Below, piece after piece: positions 17,155 to 25,365 of a DNA stretch of 64,000 nt. Origin of the DNA: Natrinema hispanicum (lineage in GTDB: Archaea > Halobacteriota > Halobacteria > Halobacteriales > Natrialbaceae); NCBI RefSeq assembly GCF_004217335.1, contig NZ_SHMP01000005.1, positions 372,001-436,000 on the forward strand, in the 5' to 3' direction. Each line of letters opens with the position of its first letter. Position 1 is the stretch's first letter. The notes under the pieces were generated by a model, which worked only from the letters and a program-made list of their open reading frames with translations, was not told where the DNA came from and made no database searches. The translations under genes were made by a program, and so were the position numbers.

Positions 17155-18270
17155 ATGCAACGCGATACGCTCTCACGGCGGACCGTTTTGGCTGTCGCAG
17201 CCGGATGTACACTTACGAGCACTGGCGTCGCCAGCGTGGCCGGCGATACGGCCGACACCGACGGGGGAACAGTCACGCGAACGTCGTTCCCCATTCGCGA
17301 GGGAACGGACGAGGAAACGACCGTCTTCGTGACGACCGCGGACGCCGAGGGACCGACGGCGGTCGTCGTCGGCGGGATACACGGGAACGAGGTTGCAGGC
17401 TACACGGCGGCGAATCAGATCGCCGATTGGACGATCGACGCCGGCACGCTCGTCGTAATCCCCGAGGCCAACGCCGTCGCGATCGAGCGCGGAACCAGAA
17501 ACGACGAAGAAGGGACCAACCTCAACCGACAGTTCCCCGAGGGAGAGACACCGCAGACGGAACTCGCACGCGCGATCTGGGACGTCATCAGCGAGTACGA
17601 TCCCGACGTGGTCGTCGACCTTCACGAGTCGACCGACATCTACGCGGGCGATCCCACAGATGGCGTCGGCCAGGCGATATTCTACTCGGACGGCGACGAG
17701 GCGACCGCCGTTGACACTGCCGAGTACGTCACCAGAAACTACGTGGACGATCCCGCCCTCGCGTTCCAGACTGGGCCGTTTTCCTCGCCCGATTCCGAAC
17801 CGAACGGGCTGCTCGTCCACAAGGCCGCCCGCGATCTGAACGCCGACGCGTTCCTCGCAGAGACGCTTTCGACCGACGTCGCACTCGAGACTCGCGTCCA
17901 GTGGCACAGGGCGATCGTCGAGCGACTCCTCGAGACGCTGACGGACGCCGAACTGTCGGCCGACGACGGCAACGAGACGACGGACACTGAGCCACCGGTC
18001 GCACGGATCGAGACGGTGCCGCCGGACGCGGCCGAAACAACGCTCGAGTCGGGCCAGACGGTGACGCTGGACGCATCACAGTCGCGCGATCCGGATGGTA
18101 ATCTCGTCCGTCACGAGTGGCGCGTCGGTGACGACGACGCGTTCGACCGGACGGGCGAGACGATCGAGGTGACAATCAGCGAGAACGGCGAGCAATCGGT
18201 GGTGCTCCGCGTCGTCGACGACGATGGAGCGACCGATACCGATCGGATCACGCTCTCGGCGGGCTGCTGA
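17155..18270 (+). CDS. Secreted succinylglutamate desuccinylase/aspartoacylase-like zinc hydrolase with PKD-like domain
   Basis: A 371-residue protein. An N-terminal Tat-type signal (RR at 8-9 and a hydrophobic stretch to about residue 28) precedes an M14-like zinc hydrolase domain. Its metal ligands are visible as GGIHGNE (His76, Glu79) and VVDLHES (His157), with NLNRQFP about residue 122. Residues about 278-371 form an Ig/PKD-like module with LDASQSRDPDG. The family removes acyl or amino-acyl groups from small substrates; an exported form with a PKD module in a glycan cluster suggests action on surface glycan or peptide. No lipobox is seen, and Cys18 lies inside the signal. Confidence 0.8.
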   Translation: MQRDTLSRRTVLAVAAGCTLTSTGVASVAGDTADTDGGTVTRTSFPIREGTDEETTVFVTTADAEGPTAVVVGGIHGNEVAGYTAANQIADWTIDAGTLVVIPEANAVAIERGTRNDEEGTNLNRQFPEGETPQTELARAIWDVISEYDPDVVVDLHESTDIYAGDPTDGVGQAIFYSDGDEATAVDTAEYVTRNYVDDPALAFQTGPFSSPDSEPNGLLVHKAARDLNADAFLAETLSTDVALETRVQWHRAIVERLLETLTDAELSADDGNETTDTEPPVARIETVPPDAAETTLESGQTVTLDASQSRDPDGNLVRHEWRVGDDDAFDRTGETIEVTISENGEQSVVLRVVDDDGATDTDRITLSAGC

Positions 18271-18438
18271 CTGATACGGTCTGCTGTACCGATTTACCGG
18301 TGGGCCCGCAGTGCGGGTTGCGGTTGCACCGGAACTGACTGACAGGAGTCCGTCTGAGCCCTCGTCGAACTTAGAAGCGACAGCGTGCCAGTGAACGGAC
18401 GGGTGGCCTCGAGAATTCGGTGCGCGGGCAGCGCCAAA

Positions 18439-19767
18439 TCAGCGGTTGCTCGTCCGCAGTGTCCAGAGATCGTCGAAGGTGATGACCTCGACGTCGGCGC
18501 TGTCGATGTGCTCGAGCAACGCCTCGTAATCGGCCTTCGGCATCGTGTTGTGGGCTTCGAAGGTGTGGAAGTTCAGGACCGTACACTGGTTGTGCTGGGC
18601 GGCGAGGTCGACACACCGCTTCGAAATCTCGAGGTCGTGGCCGATCGTCCGCGGTAACACCAGCGGATCGAAGCCGTAGACGCTCGTCGTATTGACGTTG
18701 CCGGCCTGGTTGAAGCCGCCACAGTAGTGGTAAGAGGTCGCTTGCTCGAGGCTCGCCTTGTCGAAGCTGTTGTGCGGGTGGACGATGTAGTTCGCGCCTT
18801 CGAACCCGTTGTCGATGAACCACTGTTTGTCACGCCTGAGCCGTTCGTTGATCGTCGCTTCGTCGTCGAGTTCGTGAATCGGCTCGTGCGTTCCGTGGAC
18901 GACGATCTGATCGCCCGCTTCCTGACGGTCCTGAAGTTCTGAAATCGACATGATCCCGTCTCGGCCCTGTTCGGCCCACCGCGGTATCGCCGCCTGAACC
19001 GCCGGGAACCCGTACTCGTCGTGGAGCGGTGCGGCTGTCTCGTAGTAGTCGAGCGTCCCGTCGTCCCAGCTCAGCATGACGTACCCCTGGTCGGGCGTCG
19101 GATGGGTCCGCAGATCGTCGATCCAGATCTCCGCCTCCGGCATGGAGTGGAGCACTTGAATCTCGAGCCGATCGAGGTGGTCGAGTGCGGGTTCGTACTC
19201 GCTTTGCTGGAAGACGCCGGGGCTCGCGCGGAACCAGCCGACATCGGGCTCGCGGTACCGGATCTGTCGCAGCGAGTAGACTTTCGAGCTCCCGAACTGG
19301 TCGACCACTCGCAGGTTGACCGTGATGCTGTCGGGCGTCGTCGTCCGCACCGCAAACGACAGATCCGTTTCCGTCAGGTCCTCACCCTCGAGGCTTCGCT
19401 CGGCGATGATGTTCCTGCTGCCGTTCGACCGGAGCCTGAAGCTCTGCTCGCCGTCGAACGCGACGTCCTCGTCTGCCCCGCCTGATCCCTGAACGATGGT
19501 CCAGGTGTCGAGATCGCTGAAGTCGTCGAGCGAGTCGCCCGGCTGTCGATACCGTTCTCGGCTGTCGAACTCGGTCTCGAGCGGCGGCACCCCGTCAGTG
19601 AGCCCTGGCGTGGAACCGCTCGCGTCGCTTGGCGTCTCGTTCGACGACTGACCGGCGACCTGGTTGGCTGCCGACTCGAGCTGCTCTGCACAGCCGGCCA
19701 TCCCGGTGAGTCCGGCTGCACTCGAGAGTGCGAGGAACCGACGTCGCGTCGTACGTTTCCGTGACAT
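18439..19767 (-). CDS. Tat lipoprotein polysaccharide deacetylase
   Basis: A 442-residue exported lipoprotein with RRR at 8-10 and lipobox GMAGC (Cys26). A Ser/Thr/Asn-rich linker, a beta-rich carbohydrate-binding-like domain (about 70-215) and a NodB-type deacetylase domain follow. The metal motifs are intact: SWDDG (Asp235, Asp236) and HxxxH (His294, His298). It probably removes N- or O-acetyl groups from a surface polysaccharide. It is a paralogue of the protein at 14586-15851, which has lost these residues. Transcription is divergent from the asparagine-synthase-like gene, and a CATAATAATGG element about 33 bases upstream may be its TATA box. Confidence 0.83.
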   Translation of the reverse strand: MSRKRTTRRRFLALSSAAGLTGMAGCAEQLESAANQVAGQSSNETPSDASGSTPGLTDGVPPLETEFDSRERYRQPGDSLDDFSDLDTWTIVQGSGGADEDVAFDGEQSFRLRSNGSRNIIAERSLEGEDLTETDLSFAVRTTTPDSITVNLRVVDQFGSSKVYSLRQIRYREPDVGWFRASPGVFQQSEYEPALDHLDRLEIQVLHSMPEAEIWIDDLRTHPTPDQGYVMLSWDDGTLDYYETAAPLHDEYGFPAVQAAIPRWAEQGRDGIMSISELQDRQEAGDQIVVHGTHEPIHELDDEATINERLRRDKQWFIDNGFEGANYIVHPHNSFDKASLEQATSYHYCGGFNQAGNVNTTSVYGFDPLVLPRTIGHDLEISKRCVDLAAQHNQCTVLNFHTFEAHNTMPKADYEALLEHIDSADVEVITFDDLWTLRTSNR

Positions 19768-19991
19768 TAGTGCGCCGAAGCTACCGACAGCGATCCCATT
19801 ATTATGGATTCAATAGGCCGGGCTGGCAGCCGTCCGATCCGGCACATCCCCGCCGTCTGGGCGCTTAACGGTAGCATAGTAATTGAACGGCCGGTCGATC
19901 GTGTTCTACGGAGGCGTACGCGAGCGAAGATCGGGCGAATCTCGGCTCTTCCACACACGGTCGTACGCCGTCTCTCAGGTGATCTTCGACG

Positions 19992-21695
19992 ATGAACAGG
20001 GAACTCTTCGGTGTAATGGGTGGTATCGACACGTTCGAGCGGTTCAGATCCAGCGACGAATTCGACGCGGTCCTCGACGGATCGACTCTTACAGTCGGCA
20101 TCAGGGACGCCGATCTCGGTGTCCCCGGCTGGAGCGCCACGTACACCGGCGAGGAGGGCTGTTGTCTCGTCTGGGGGGAGGCATACGTTCCCGACGACGA
20201 CCCGAACGCAGCGCGCTGGCTCCTCAAACGTTACGAGACGATCGGCATCGAGGCACTGCGAGAGCTCAACGGCTCGTATCTGGCCGTAATCGACGCCGAG
20301 GTGAGCGGTGATGCGTTCGTCGCCACGGATCCGGTCCGTTCTCGAGAGTGTTTTTACACCGACGAACCGGGGGTTCGCGTCTTCGGCACGGACGCCGCTG
20401 CGGTCGGCCGCACGATCGCGGAGCCGACGCCCAACCGGGACGGCGTCCTTGAGTTCCTGCATCTAGGCGTAATACTCGGCGAGAAGACAGCCGTGACGGA
20501 ACTCTCCCGACTCCCACTCGACAGCCGGCTGACGCCCGTGTCGGTCGATTCGCTGGGACGGTTCGTCTACGAACCGCTATCCCCCCAGGCGTTCGATCCC
20601 GTCGACGAACTCGCCGACCGCCTCGACCGGGCGTTCCGACGGCGGTCGTCGCTACCGGGGCGAGCCGGCGTCCTCCTCTCGGCCGGCTATGATTCGCGGA
20701 TCGTCCTCTCGCAGGTCGACGATATCGACCGGAGTTACACGGTCGGCTCGCTGGACGCCAAGGAGGTCCGCGGTGCGCGAGCGCTCGCCGCCCAGTACGG
20801 TGCGAGCCACACCGCTTTCCCGCCGGACGAGCGATATCTTCGACCCGACGAGTCGAAGATCCGCTACTCACAGGGGATCAAGGAGTCCCTGCACATCCAT
20901 CACGCCGGCTACACGGATGAAATCGAGGTCGACACGATGTTCCATGGGCTCCTCTGTGATACGTTCTTCCGTGGCCATTTCACCGCCTCGGAGACCGTCG
21001 ACGTACTCGGCAAACGCGTTCCGACCGGCCGACTCGAGTCCGATCCGGATCCCGTCGAGTCGCTCCTCGAGAAGTTCGGCTACAGCCGCGAAGCCAGCCT
21101 CGAACTCGCCGCACAGACGTCTTTCGACGTCGATCCAGACACGTTCGTCAGGGAGGCAGTCGCCGACGAGTTCGGGGCGCGACGCGACCGCGCAGACACA
21201 GTACAGAACGCGCTCACCTGCTGTGGCATCGCGAACCAGCCATCGATGCCGTTTCACAACCATCTCTCCGATCACTTCGTGACGTCGTTTCTAGCGACGG
21301 ATCGCGAGCTGATCGACTGGCACCTCCGGACGCCACCGGAACACCGAACGACGGAAACGTTTCTCCGTGCGTGCAAGCAGATCGACGACAACATCCTGCG
21401 ACATCGGCCACCTGACCGACCGTACGATGCGCGGCTGTTCAACGAGGTCGAAGGATTCGTCCGCCGGAAAACGCCGTTTCTCGCATCGTTTGAACCGCCG
21501 TGGCCGGATCGGGAGACACTCTTCGAGCGACACGATTTCGATCGGCGGCTATTAGGCGACCTCGAGCACGTCCACGGCCTGCCGGCCAGACACAAACTCA
21601 GATTCACTGACCTCCGTGGGTGGCTTGGATGCTGGTCGGAGTTACCGGAGCAGCTCCGTCCGTGGCTTCGCCCATCGGACCCCGTGGTCGCATAA
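19992..21695 (+). CDS. Asparagine-synthase-like amidotransferase lacking the glutaminase Cys
   Basis: A 567-residue AsnB-family protein. The C-terminal synthetase domain has the ATP-pyrophosphatase loop SAGYDS (residues 230-235). The N-terminal region resembles the class-II glutaminase fold, but the start reads MNRELFG with no Cys at position 2, the nucleophile in true glutamine-dependent enzymes. It may therefore use ammonia or a partner, or have another role. Family members in polysaccharide loci amidate uronic acids; with a nucleotide-sugar dehydrogenase in this island that is a reasonable inference, not a demonstration. No TATA box lies at leaderless distance, so a leader is likely. Confidence 0.78.
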   Translation: MNRELFGVMGGIDTFERFRSSDEFDAVLDGSTLTVGIRDADLGVPGWSATYTGEEGCCLVWGEAYVPDDDPNAARWLLKRYETIGIEALRELNGSYLAVIDAEVSGDAFVATDPVRSRECFYTDEPGVRVFGTDAAAVGRTIAEPTPNRDGVLEFLHLGVILGEKTAVTELSRLPLDSRLTPVSVDSLGRFVYEPLSPQAFDPVDELADRLDRAFRRRSSLPGRAGVLLSAGYDSRIVLSQVDDIDRSYTVGSLDAKEVRGARALAAQYGASHTAFPPDERYLRPDESKIRYSQGIKESLHIHHAGYTDEIEVDTMFHGLLCDTFFRGHFTASETVDVLGKRVPTGRLESDPDPVESLLEKFGYSREASLELAAQTSFDVDPDTFVREAVADEFGARRDRADTVQNALTCCGIANQPSMPFHNHLSDHFVTSFLATDRELIDWHLRTPPEHRTTETFLRACKQIDDNILRHRPPDRPYDARLFNEVEGFVRRKTPFLASFEPPWPDRETLFERHDFDRRLLGDLEHVHGLPARHKLRFTDLRGWLGCWSELPEQLRPWLRPSDPVVA

Positions 21696-21817
21696 CGGAC
21701 TGCACATTATATATGAGATATTACAGGTGTCTCGAGAGCGTTTTGCAACTATTATCACTTGTGAAACCCGCTCTCGCTGCGATTTATTCCGTTCATTATC
21801 GATAAACCGTGAGAAAC

Positions 21818-21825
21818 CTTATATA
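21818..21825 (+). promoter_or_regulatory. TATA-like box deciding the start at 21848
   Basis: CTTATATA is centred 26 bases before the ATG at 21848. A GTG at 21809 would lie upstream of this promoter, so the ATG is the likely leaderless start. Confidence 0.6.
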
Positions 21826-21847
21826 CCAAGGCATTTTAGCGTGGAAT

Positions 21848-22333
21848 ATGCGTCTGACGCCGTCTTGGTTGCGCTCTTCGTCGGAGGGGGACGCCGAAGA
21901 ACGCTCGGGGGATTCAGAGACGACTTCTGGGTTTACGATGGTCTCCACACCGGGACATGACTTTTCGAAGACTGATACGAACGAGACGCGAGCGCAGGAG
22001 TTCATCCCGGACTCCGATACTGCGCTCGTGGCTGCCCTCGACGAGTTGAACACGCCTGTCACCGTCGACGAAGTCACTGATGAACTGGTCGAACCGGCTC
22101 GTCCCACGATCGAAACGTGGGCAACCGTCCACGAGCGACTCCATCAGGACCGTCTGCCGGCACTCGATGCGGCTGGAGCAATCGAGTTCGACGAGACACG
22201 GGGAGTGCTCGAGCGGTCCATGACTCGTGCGAACGAGAATCAGTTCTTCTCATCGGCCGTGCTTGCGGCGATTTCTCTTGGATTGCTGTGTGTCGTTATT
22301 GCGCTCGTTTCGGTTTCTGTTCTAATCTCGTAA
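21848..22333 (+). CDS. DUF7344-like winged-helix protein with C-terminal membrane segment
   Basis: A 161-residue haloarchaeal protein. Residues about 50-125 resemble the winged-helix DUF7344 domain (start of helix SDTALVAALDEL, wing-like AGAIEFDETRGVLERS). A single strongly hydrophobic C-terminal helix (about 137-158) suggests a membrane-tethered regulator. The N-terminal 45 residues are Ser/Glu-rich and probably disordered. It converges with the DUF7344-like gene at 22392-23003, with 58 bases between stops. The target genes are unknown; the adjacent glycan island is a candidate. Confidence 0.7.
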   Translation: MRLTPSWLRSSSEGDAEERSGDSETTSGFTMVSTPGHDFSKTDTNETRAQEFIPDSDTALVAALDELNTPVTVDEVTDELVEPARPTIETWATVHERLHQDRLPALDAAGAIEFDETRGVLERSMTRANENQFFSSAVLAAISLGLLCVVIALVSVSVLIS

Positions 22334-22391
22334 TAGTACACCCCTGTCATCGATCACCGTCGTTTGTCGTCGAGAACGATCTTGATCGTCG

Positions 22392-23003
22392 TTAATTGAC
22401 AAGCCTGCTGATCGTGAGGACGGTAAAGATCGACAGGATGAGCGCGCTCAGGCCGATCCCGGAGAGGAACGAGACGATTGGCAGCTCCATCACTGCGCCG
22501 ATGAGGACTGCATAGGAAACGACCGTCGCACCGATGTAGTAATCTTCCCACTCGGCGCTCTCAGCCTGTTGCTCGTCGGTCGAGTCGTCGGCCGACTCGA
22601 GTTGGAGATACTGGTCGACTCGGTCAGCAAGTGACTTTCGCTCGACGATTCCGCGGTTCTGCTGGTAGTCGATAAGGCCCGCCTCGTCGAGTTTCGAGAG
22701 ATGCGACTGATACAGTGGGATATAGACCCGCTGGCGTTGTGTGGAGGTAAGCTCTTCCACAGTGGTGTCGTGTTCCCACGCTGCGACCTGCTCTGCGACA
22801 TCGCGCATGCGTACGGGGCCTTCAGTGCCGCGGAGATATCGGAGAACCATCCGTCGGCGTTCGTTTTGCAGGAGATGAAAGATTTCGTCCTTCGAAAACG
22901 CAGACTCCTCGGAGAGACGATCAGCTTCGGTATCCGTGTCTGGACTATCGTCGATAGCACCCTGATCGTCTATCCCATCGGAGCTGATATATTTCGCTTT
23001 CAT
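22392..23003 (-). CDS. DUF7344-like winged-helix protein with two membrane segments
   Basis: A 203-residue protein with an acidic disordered N-terminus (1-35). A winged-helix DUF7344-like domain (about 36-120) shows FHLLQNERRRMVLRYL, YQSHLSKLDEAGLIDY and RGIVERK, and two hydrophobic helices follow (about 155-200). This layout is common among haloarchaeal transcriptional regulators that sit near surface-structure genes. It lies divergent from the DUF1616 gene across an AT-rich 390-base region that probably contains both promoters. Its role as a membrane-tethered regulator is inferred. Confidence 0.78.
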   Translation of the reverse strand: MKAKYISSDGIDDQGAIDDSPDTDTEADRLSEESAFSKDEIFHLLQNERRRMVLRYLRGTEGPVRMRDVAEQVAAWEHDTTVEELTSTQRQRVYIPLYQSHLSKLDEAGLIDYQQNRGIVERKSLADRVDQYLQLESADDSTDEQQAESAEWEDYYIGATVVSYAVLIGAVMELPIVSFLSGIGLSALILSIFTVLTISRLVN

Positions 23004-23392
23004 TGCACCAGTCTCCCCTATCCAGAGGTGGGTAATAAAGGATAGAAATCGTGTATTCGAGAACTACTGATTTTACGTAATTTCATAGAGTCTATCTACT
23101 TTTCGTGTCATTTTAATACAGACAGATACTAACTTAGAGTGCTTGAAAGTCAAGAATCTCGAAACGACTTGATTATTTATTTCGAGAATATACGCTCCGC
23201 TGATTTCGGACACTCAACTCGAATTTTGAATCGTTCATGCTTCCACGACACTCAATAGCGGGAGAATATCGCTCGATCGAATCCGATATCGAGATTATTA
23301 TACTTCACCGTCAGACAGCCGTCGGACTACCCCGTGAGTTCGGGGCTTATTCGGGCGATAATAAACCGTCACTGGCCTCTAGAGACGACGAA
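23004..23392. other. AT-rich divergent intergenic region
   Basis: The region is markedly AT-rich between about 23040 and 23235, with many short A/T runs (for example near 23110 and 23172). It lies between the divergent DUF7344-like and DUF1616 genes, so it is likely regulatory. An in-frame extension of the DUF1616 gene back to 23237 is possible but looks non-coding in composition. No tRNA or long repeat is visible. Confidence 0.45.
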
Positions 23393-24382
23393 ATGAGCGA
23401 CACCAACTGGTGGTTTTTCGATTTGGCGGCCGTCATCGCGGTCACTGGCGTTCTCACGTTCGGGATTGTTTCAGGTGTAATTGGCCCTGTGAGAACTGTG
23501 CTGGCGATTCCGCTCGTGTTGGTTCTTCCTGGGTATGCGCTCGTCTCGGCCCTCTTTCCAGACAAGCCAAACGACGACTACCAGTCGTTCGACACCGAAA
23601 AAACGGGACTCGGTAGTCCGTTGCTGGTCAGTGGTGGACTCGAGGCGATCGAACGGACAGTCCTGTCAATCGTTTTTAGCGTCGCGCTCGTTCCTGCGAT
23701 CACCCTTTTCGCGGCCGTAACCCCGGGGGGAGTGACGCTAGAACCGATCCTCATTGGGCTCTCGATGCTCACCGTTATACTCGCACTCCTTGCAATCGGC
23801 ACACGCTACCGCTGTCCGGCCGATCGACGATTCGTTCCGTCGGTCGCGTCGATCTCACCGTTCTTTACTCGGGACCGACCGAGTCCGTACGATCGGGTCA
23901 ACAATCGACCGTACAACGTTGCAATCGCAGTCGGACTGGTCTTGTTGCTCGCAAGCAGTGGCTTCGCCCTTGCGAACCCACCCCAACATGACGGATTCAC
24001 GGAACTGTCGGTCGAGACGAAAAACGTCACCGGAAATATCGACACGATGTACGACTCGACCTATACCGCGGGAGCGTCACAGGAACTGGCGGTGACGATC
24101 ACGAATCAGGAACACGAAACGCAGCGCTACACGACTGTCGTGTTGCTCCAGCGAGTGAGCTACGAGGGTGACAACGTGACCGTTCACGAATCAACTGCGT
24201 TGGACAAAGAGGCCGTGACGGTTGCCGACGGCGAATCGACGCGACAGCCCCTCGAAATCACGCCGACGATGCGGGGAAGCGAGCTGCGGCTGACGGTGTT
24301 GCTCTACGAGGGCGATCCACCGGCAGAGCCAACAGTTGACAACGCCTATCGCGTCGCTCGGCTCCCGATCGAGGTGGAATAG
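23393..24382 (+). CDS. DUF1616-family membrane protein
   Basis: A 329-residue protein. Helices near residues 8-25, 30-52 (with the family-typical LPGYALVSALFP segment), about 85-110, 117-137 and 180-197 are followed by an extracellular beta domain (about 200-329) with EYATY-like strands and no cysteines. DUF1616 proteins recur in archaeal surface-glycan clusters, but their reaction is unknown. The ATG at 23393 is preferred because the DUF1616 helix begins there. The stop directly abuts the next gene's ATG, so the two are cotranscribed. Confidence 0.8.
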   Translation: MSDTNWWFFDLAAVIAVTGVLTFGIVSGVIGPVRTVLAIPLVLVLPGYALVSALFPDKPNDDYQSFDTEKTGLGSPLLVSGGLEAIERTVLSIVFSVALVPAITLFAAVTPGGVTLEPILIGLSMLTVILALLAIGTRYRCPADRRFVPSVASISPFFTRDRPSPYDRVNNRPYNVAIAVGLVLLLASSGFALANPPQHDGFTELSVETKNVTGNIDTMYDSTYTAGASQELAVTITNQEHETQRYTTVVLLQRVSYEGDNVTVHESTALDKEAVTVADGESTRQPLEITPTMRGSELRLTVLLYEGDPPAEPTVDNAYRVARLPIEVE

Positions 24383-24961
24383 ATGTGGCCGTGGGAGCAC
24401 CTCGCGTTTGCGTACGTCCTGTACTCGCTGACGAAGAACGTCGGCTTTCGAGCGTCTCCCTCGGGTCGCGAAACGATCGTCGTTGCCATCGGGTCACAGC
24501 TCCCGGATCTCGTCGATAAACCGCTCGGGTGGACGTTCGGGTTCGCAGAGACCGGCTACTCGATCGGGCATTCGATCTTCGTCGCGCCGGCTGTCTGTCT
24601 CGTCGCGTACGCGGTGGCCGCCCGGAGAGGGGCCCGAGCGCTTGCGGGTGCCTTCTCGCTTGCATACCTCTCCCACCCGATCGCCGACTTGCTCAGTCAG
24701 TTGCTCCGTGGCGGCGGCGTTGACGGCCGAATCATGCTCTGGCCGATCGCATCGCCACCAGGGACCGATCACGGAGGGTTCCTCGACCACCTGCTTCTGT
24801 ACCTTGCTCGGTACATCTATCAGCTTCTCACCGGCGGTCTCACGATCGAGATCGTCGCACAGTTGCTGCTCGGCCTCGCTGTCGTGGCGCTCTGGCTATC
24901 CGACGGCGCACCGCCGACCGCTGATGTCTGGCGGCTCCTGCGTACTCGAAGCCATCAGTGA
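24383..24961 (+). CDS. DUF457 (YdjM-like) membrane-bound metal-dependent hydrolase
   Basis: A 192-residue membrane protein with an N-terminal WPWEHLAFAYV segment containing the family His, a PDLVDKP metal-type motif, and GHSIFVAP and HPIADLL segments that supply further His and Asp ligands. This is the pattern of the YdjM/DUF457 putative metal-dependent hydrolases. The ATG follows the DUF1616 stop codon with no gap, so translation is coupled. The substrate is unknown; in glycan or lipid loci these proteins are thought to act on membrane lipids. Confidence 0.82.
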   Translation: MWPWEHLAFAYVLYSLTKNVGFRASPSGRETIVVAIGSQLPDLVDKPLGWTFGFAETGYSIGHSIFVAPAVCLVAYAVAARRGARALAGAFSLAYLSHPIADLLSQLLRGGGVDGRIMLWPIASPPGTDHGGFLDHLLLYLARYIYQLLTGGLTIEIVAQLLLGLAVVALWLSDGAPPTADVWRLLRTRSHQ

Positions 24962-25365
24962 CTGGCGAACTAACGCTGTCGAATCGGATCTCTCCTACAC
25001 AACAGCGAACGACACTGCGTCGCTCTCGGGGCTGTTCTGCTGCAAGGCGACCGAGACGACACGACCAATCGTTTCGAACTCACGGCCACGAATGCGGAAC
25101 GGCGTTCCCACCACCGTTGGCTCCTCGAGCGTGTATCGATCGTCGTCTCGACGGTGGCAGTTTCGTGGTCGTTTGGCGCTCGAGAGAGCGCCGTGATCGG
25201 TCTGGAAGAGATACAACGGACCGTACTACCTGATTGGGTCGCGACGGCAAAGAGACAGGGCAGAAGCGGTCGCAATCGATTGTCTCGGTATCGCTCGAGA
25301 TGGGCACCGCTTGTCGGGTCAGTTAACGGTACTTCGAAAAAGTGCCCGGCTGGTCCTGGTGACGA
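24962..25365. other. 404-base gap between convergent genes
   Basis: The gap lies between the DUF457 gene and the convergent polytopic membrane-protein gene. No intact gene is supported. A minus-strand stretch at about 24995-25275 reads like protein in two frames (see the pseudogene entry). Confidence 0.4.
24995..25275 (-). pseudogene. Possible decayed gene, frameshifted
   Basis: On the minus strand an acidic/Thr-rich stretch (NDHETATVETTIDT, about 25180-25140) continues, only after a change of frame near 25140, into a second haloarchaeal-looking stretch (YTLEEPTVVGTPFRIRG...) that ends at a stop at 24995. Neither half has a good start codon. This looks like the end of a frameshifted gene, but it is short and could be chance. 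No family is recognised. Confidence 0.25.

Noticed and set aside
23237..23392. N-terminal extension of the DUF1616 protein
   Set aside because: The 52 extra residues are not haloarchaeal-like in composition, lie in AT-rich DNA and precede the conserved first helix; the ATG at 23393 is preferred.
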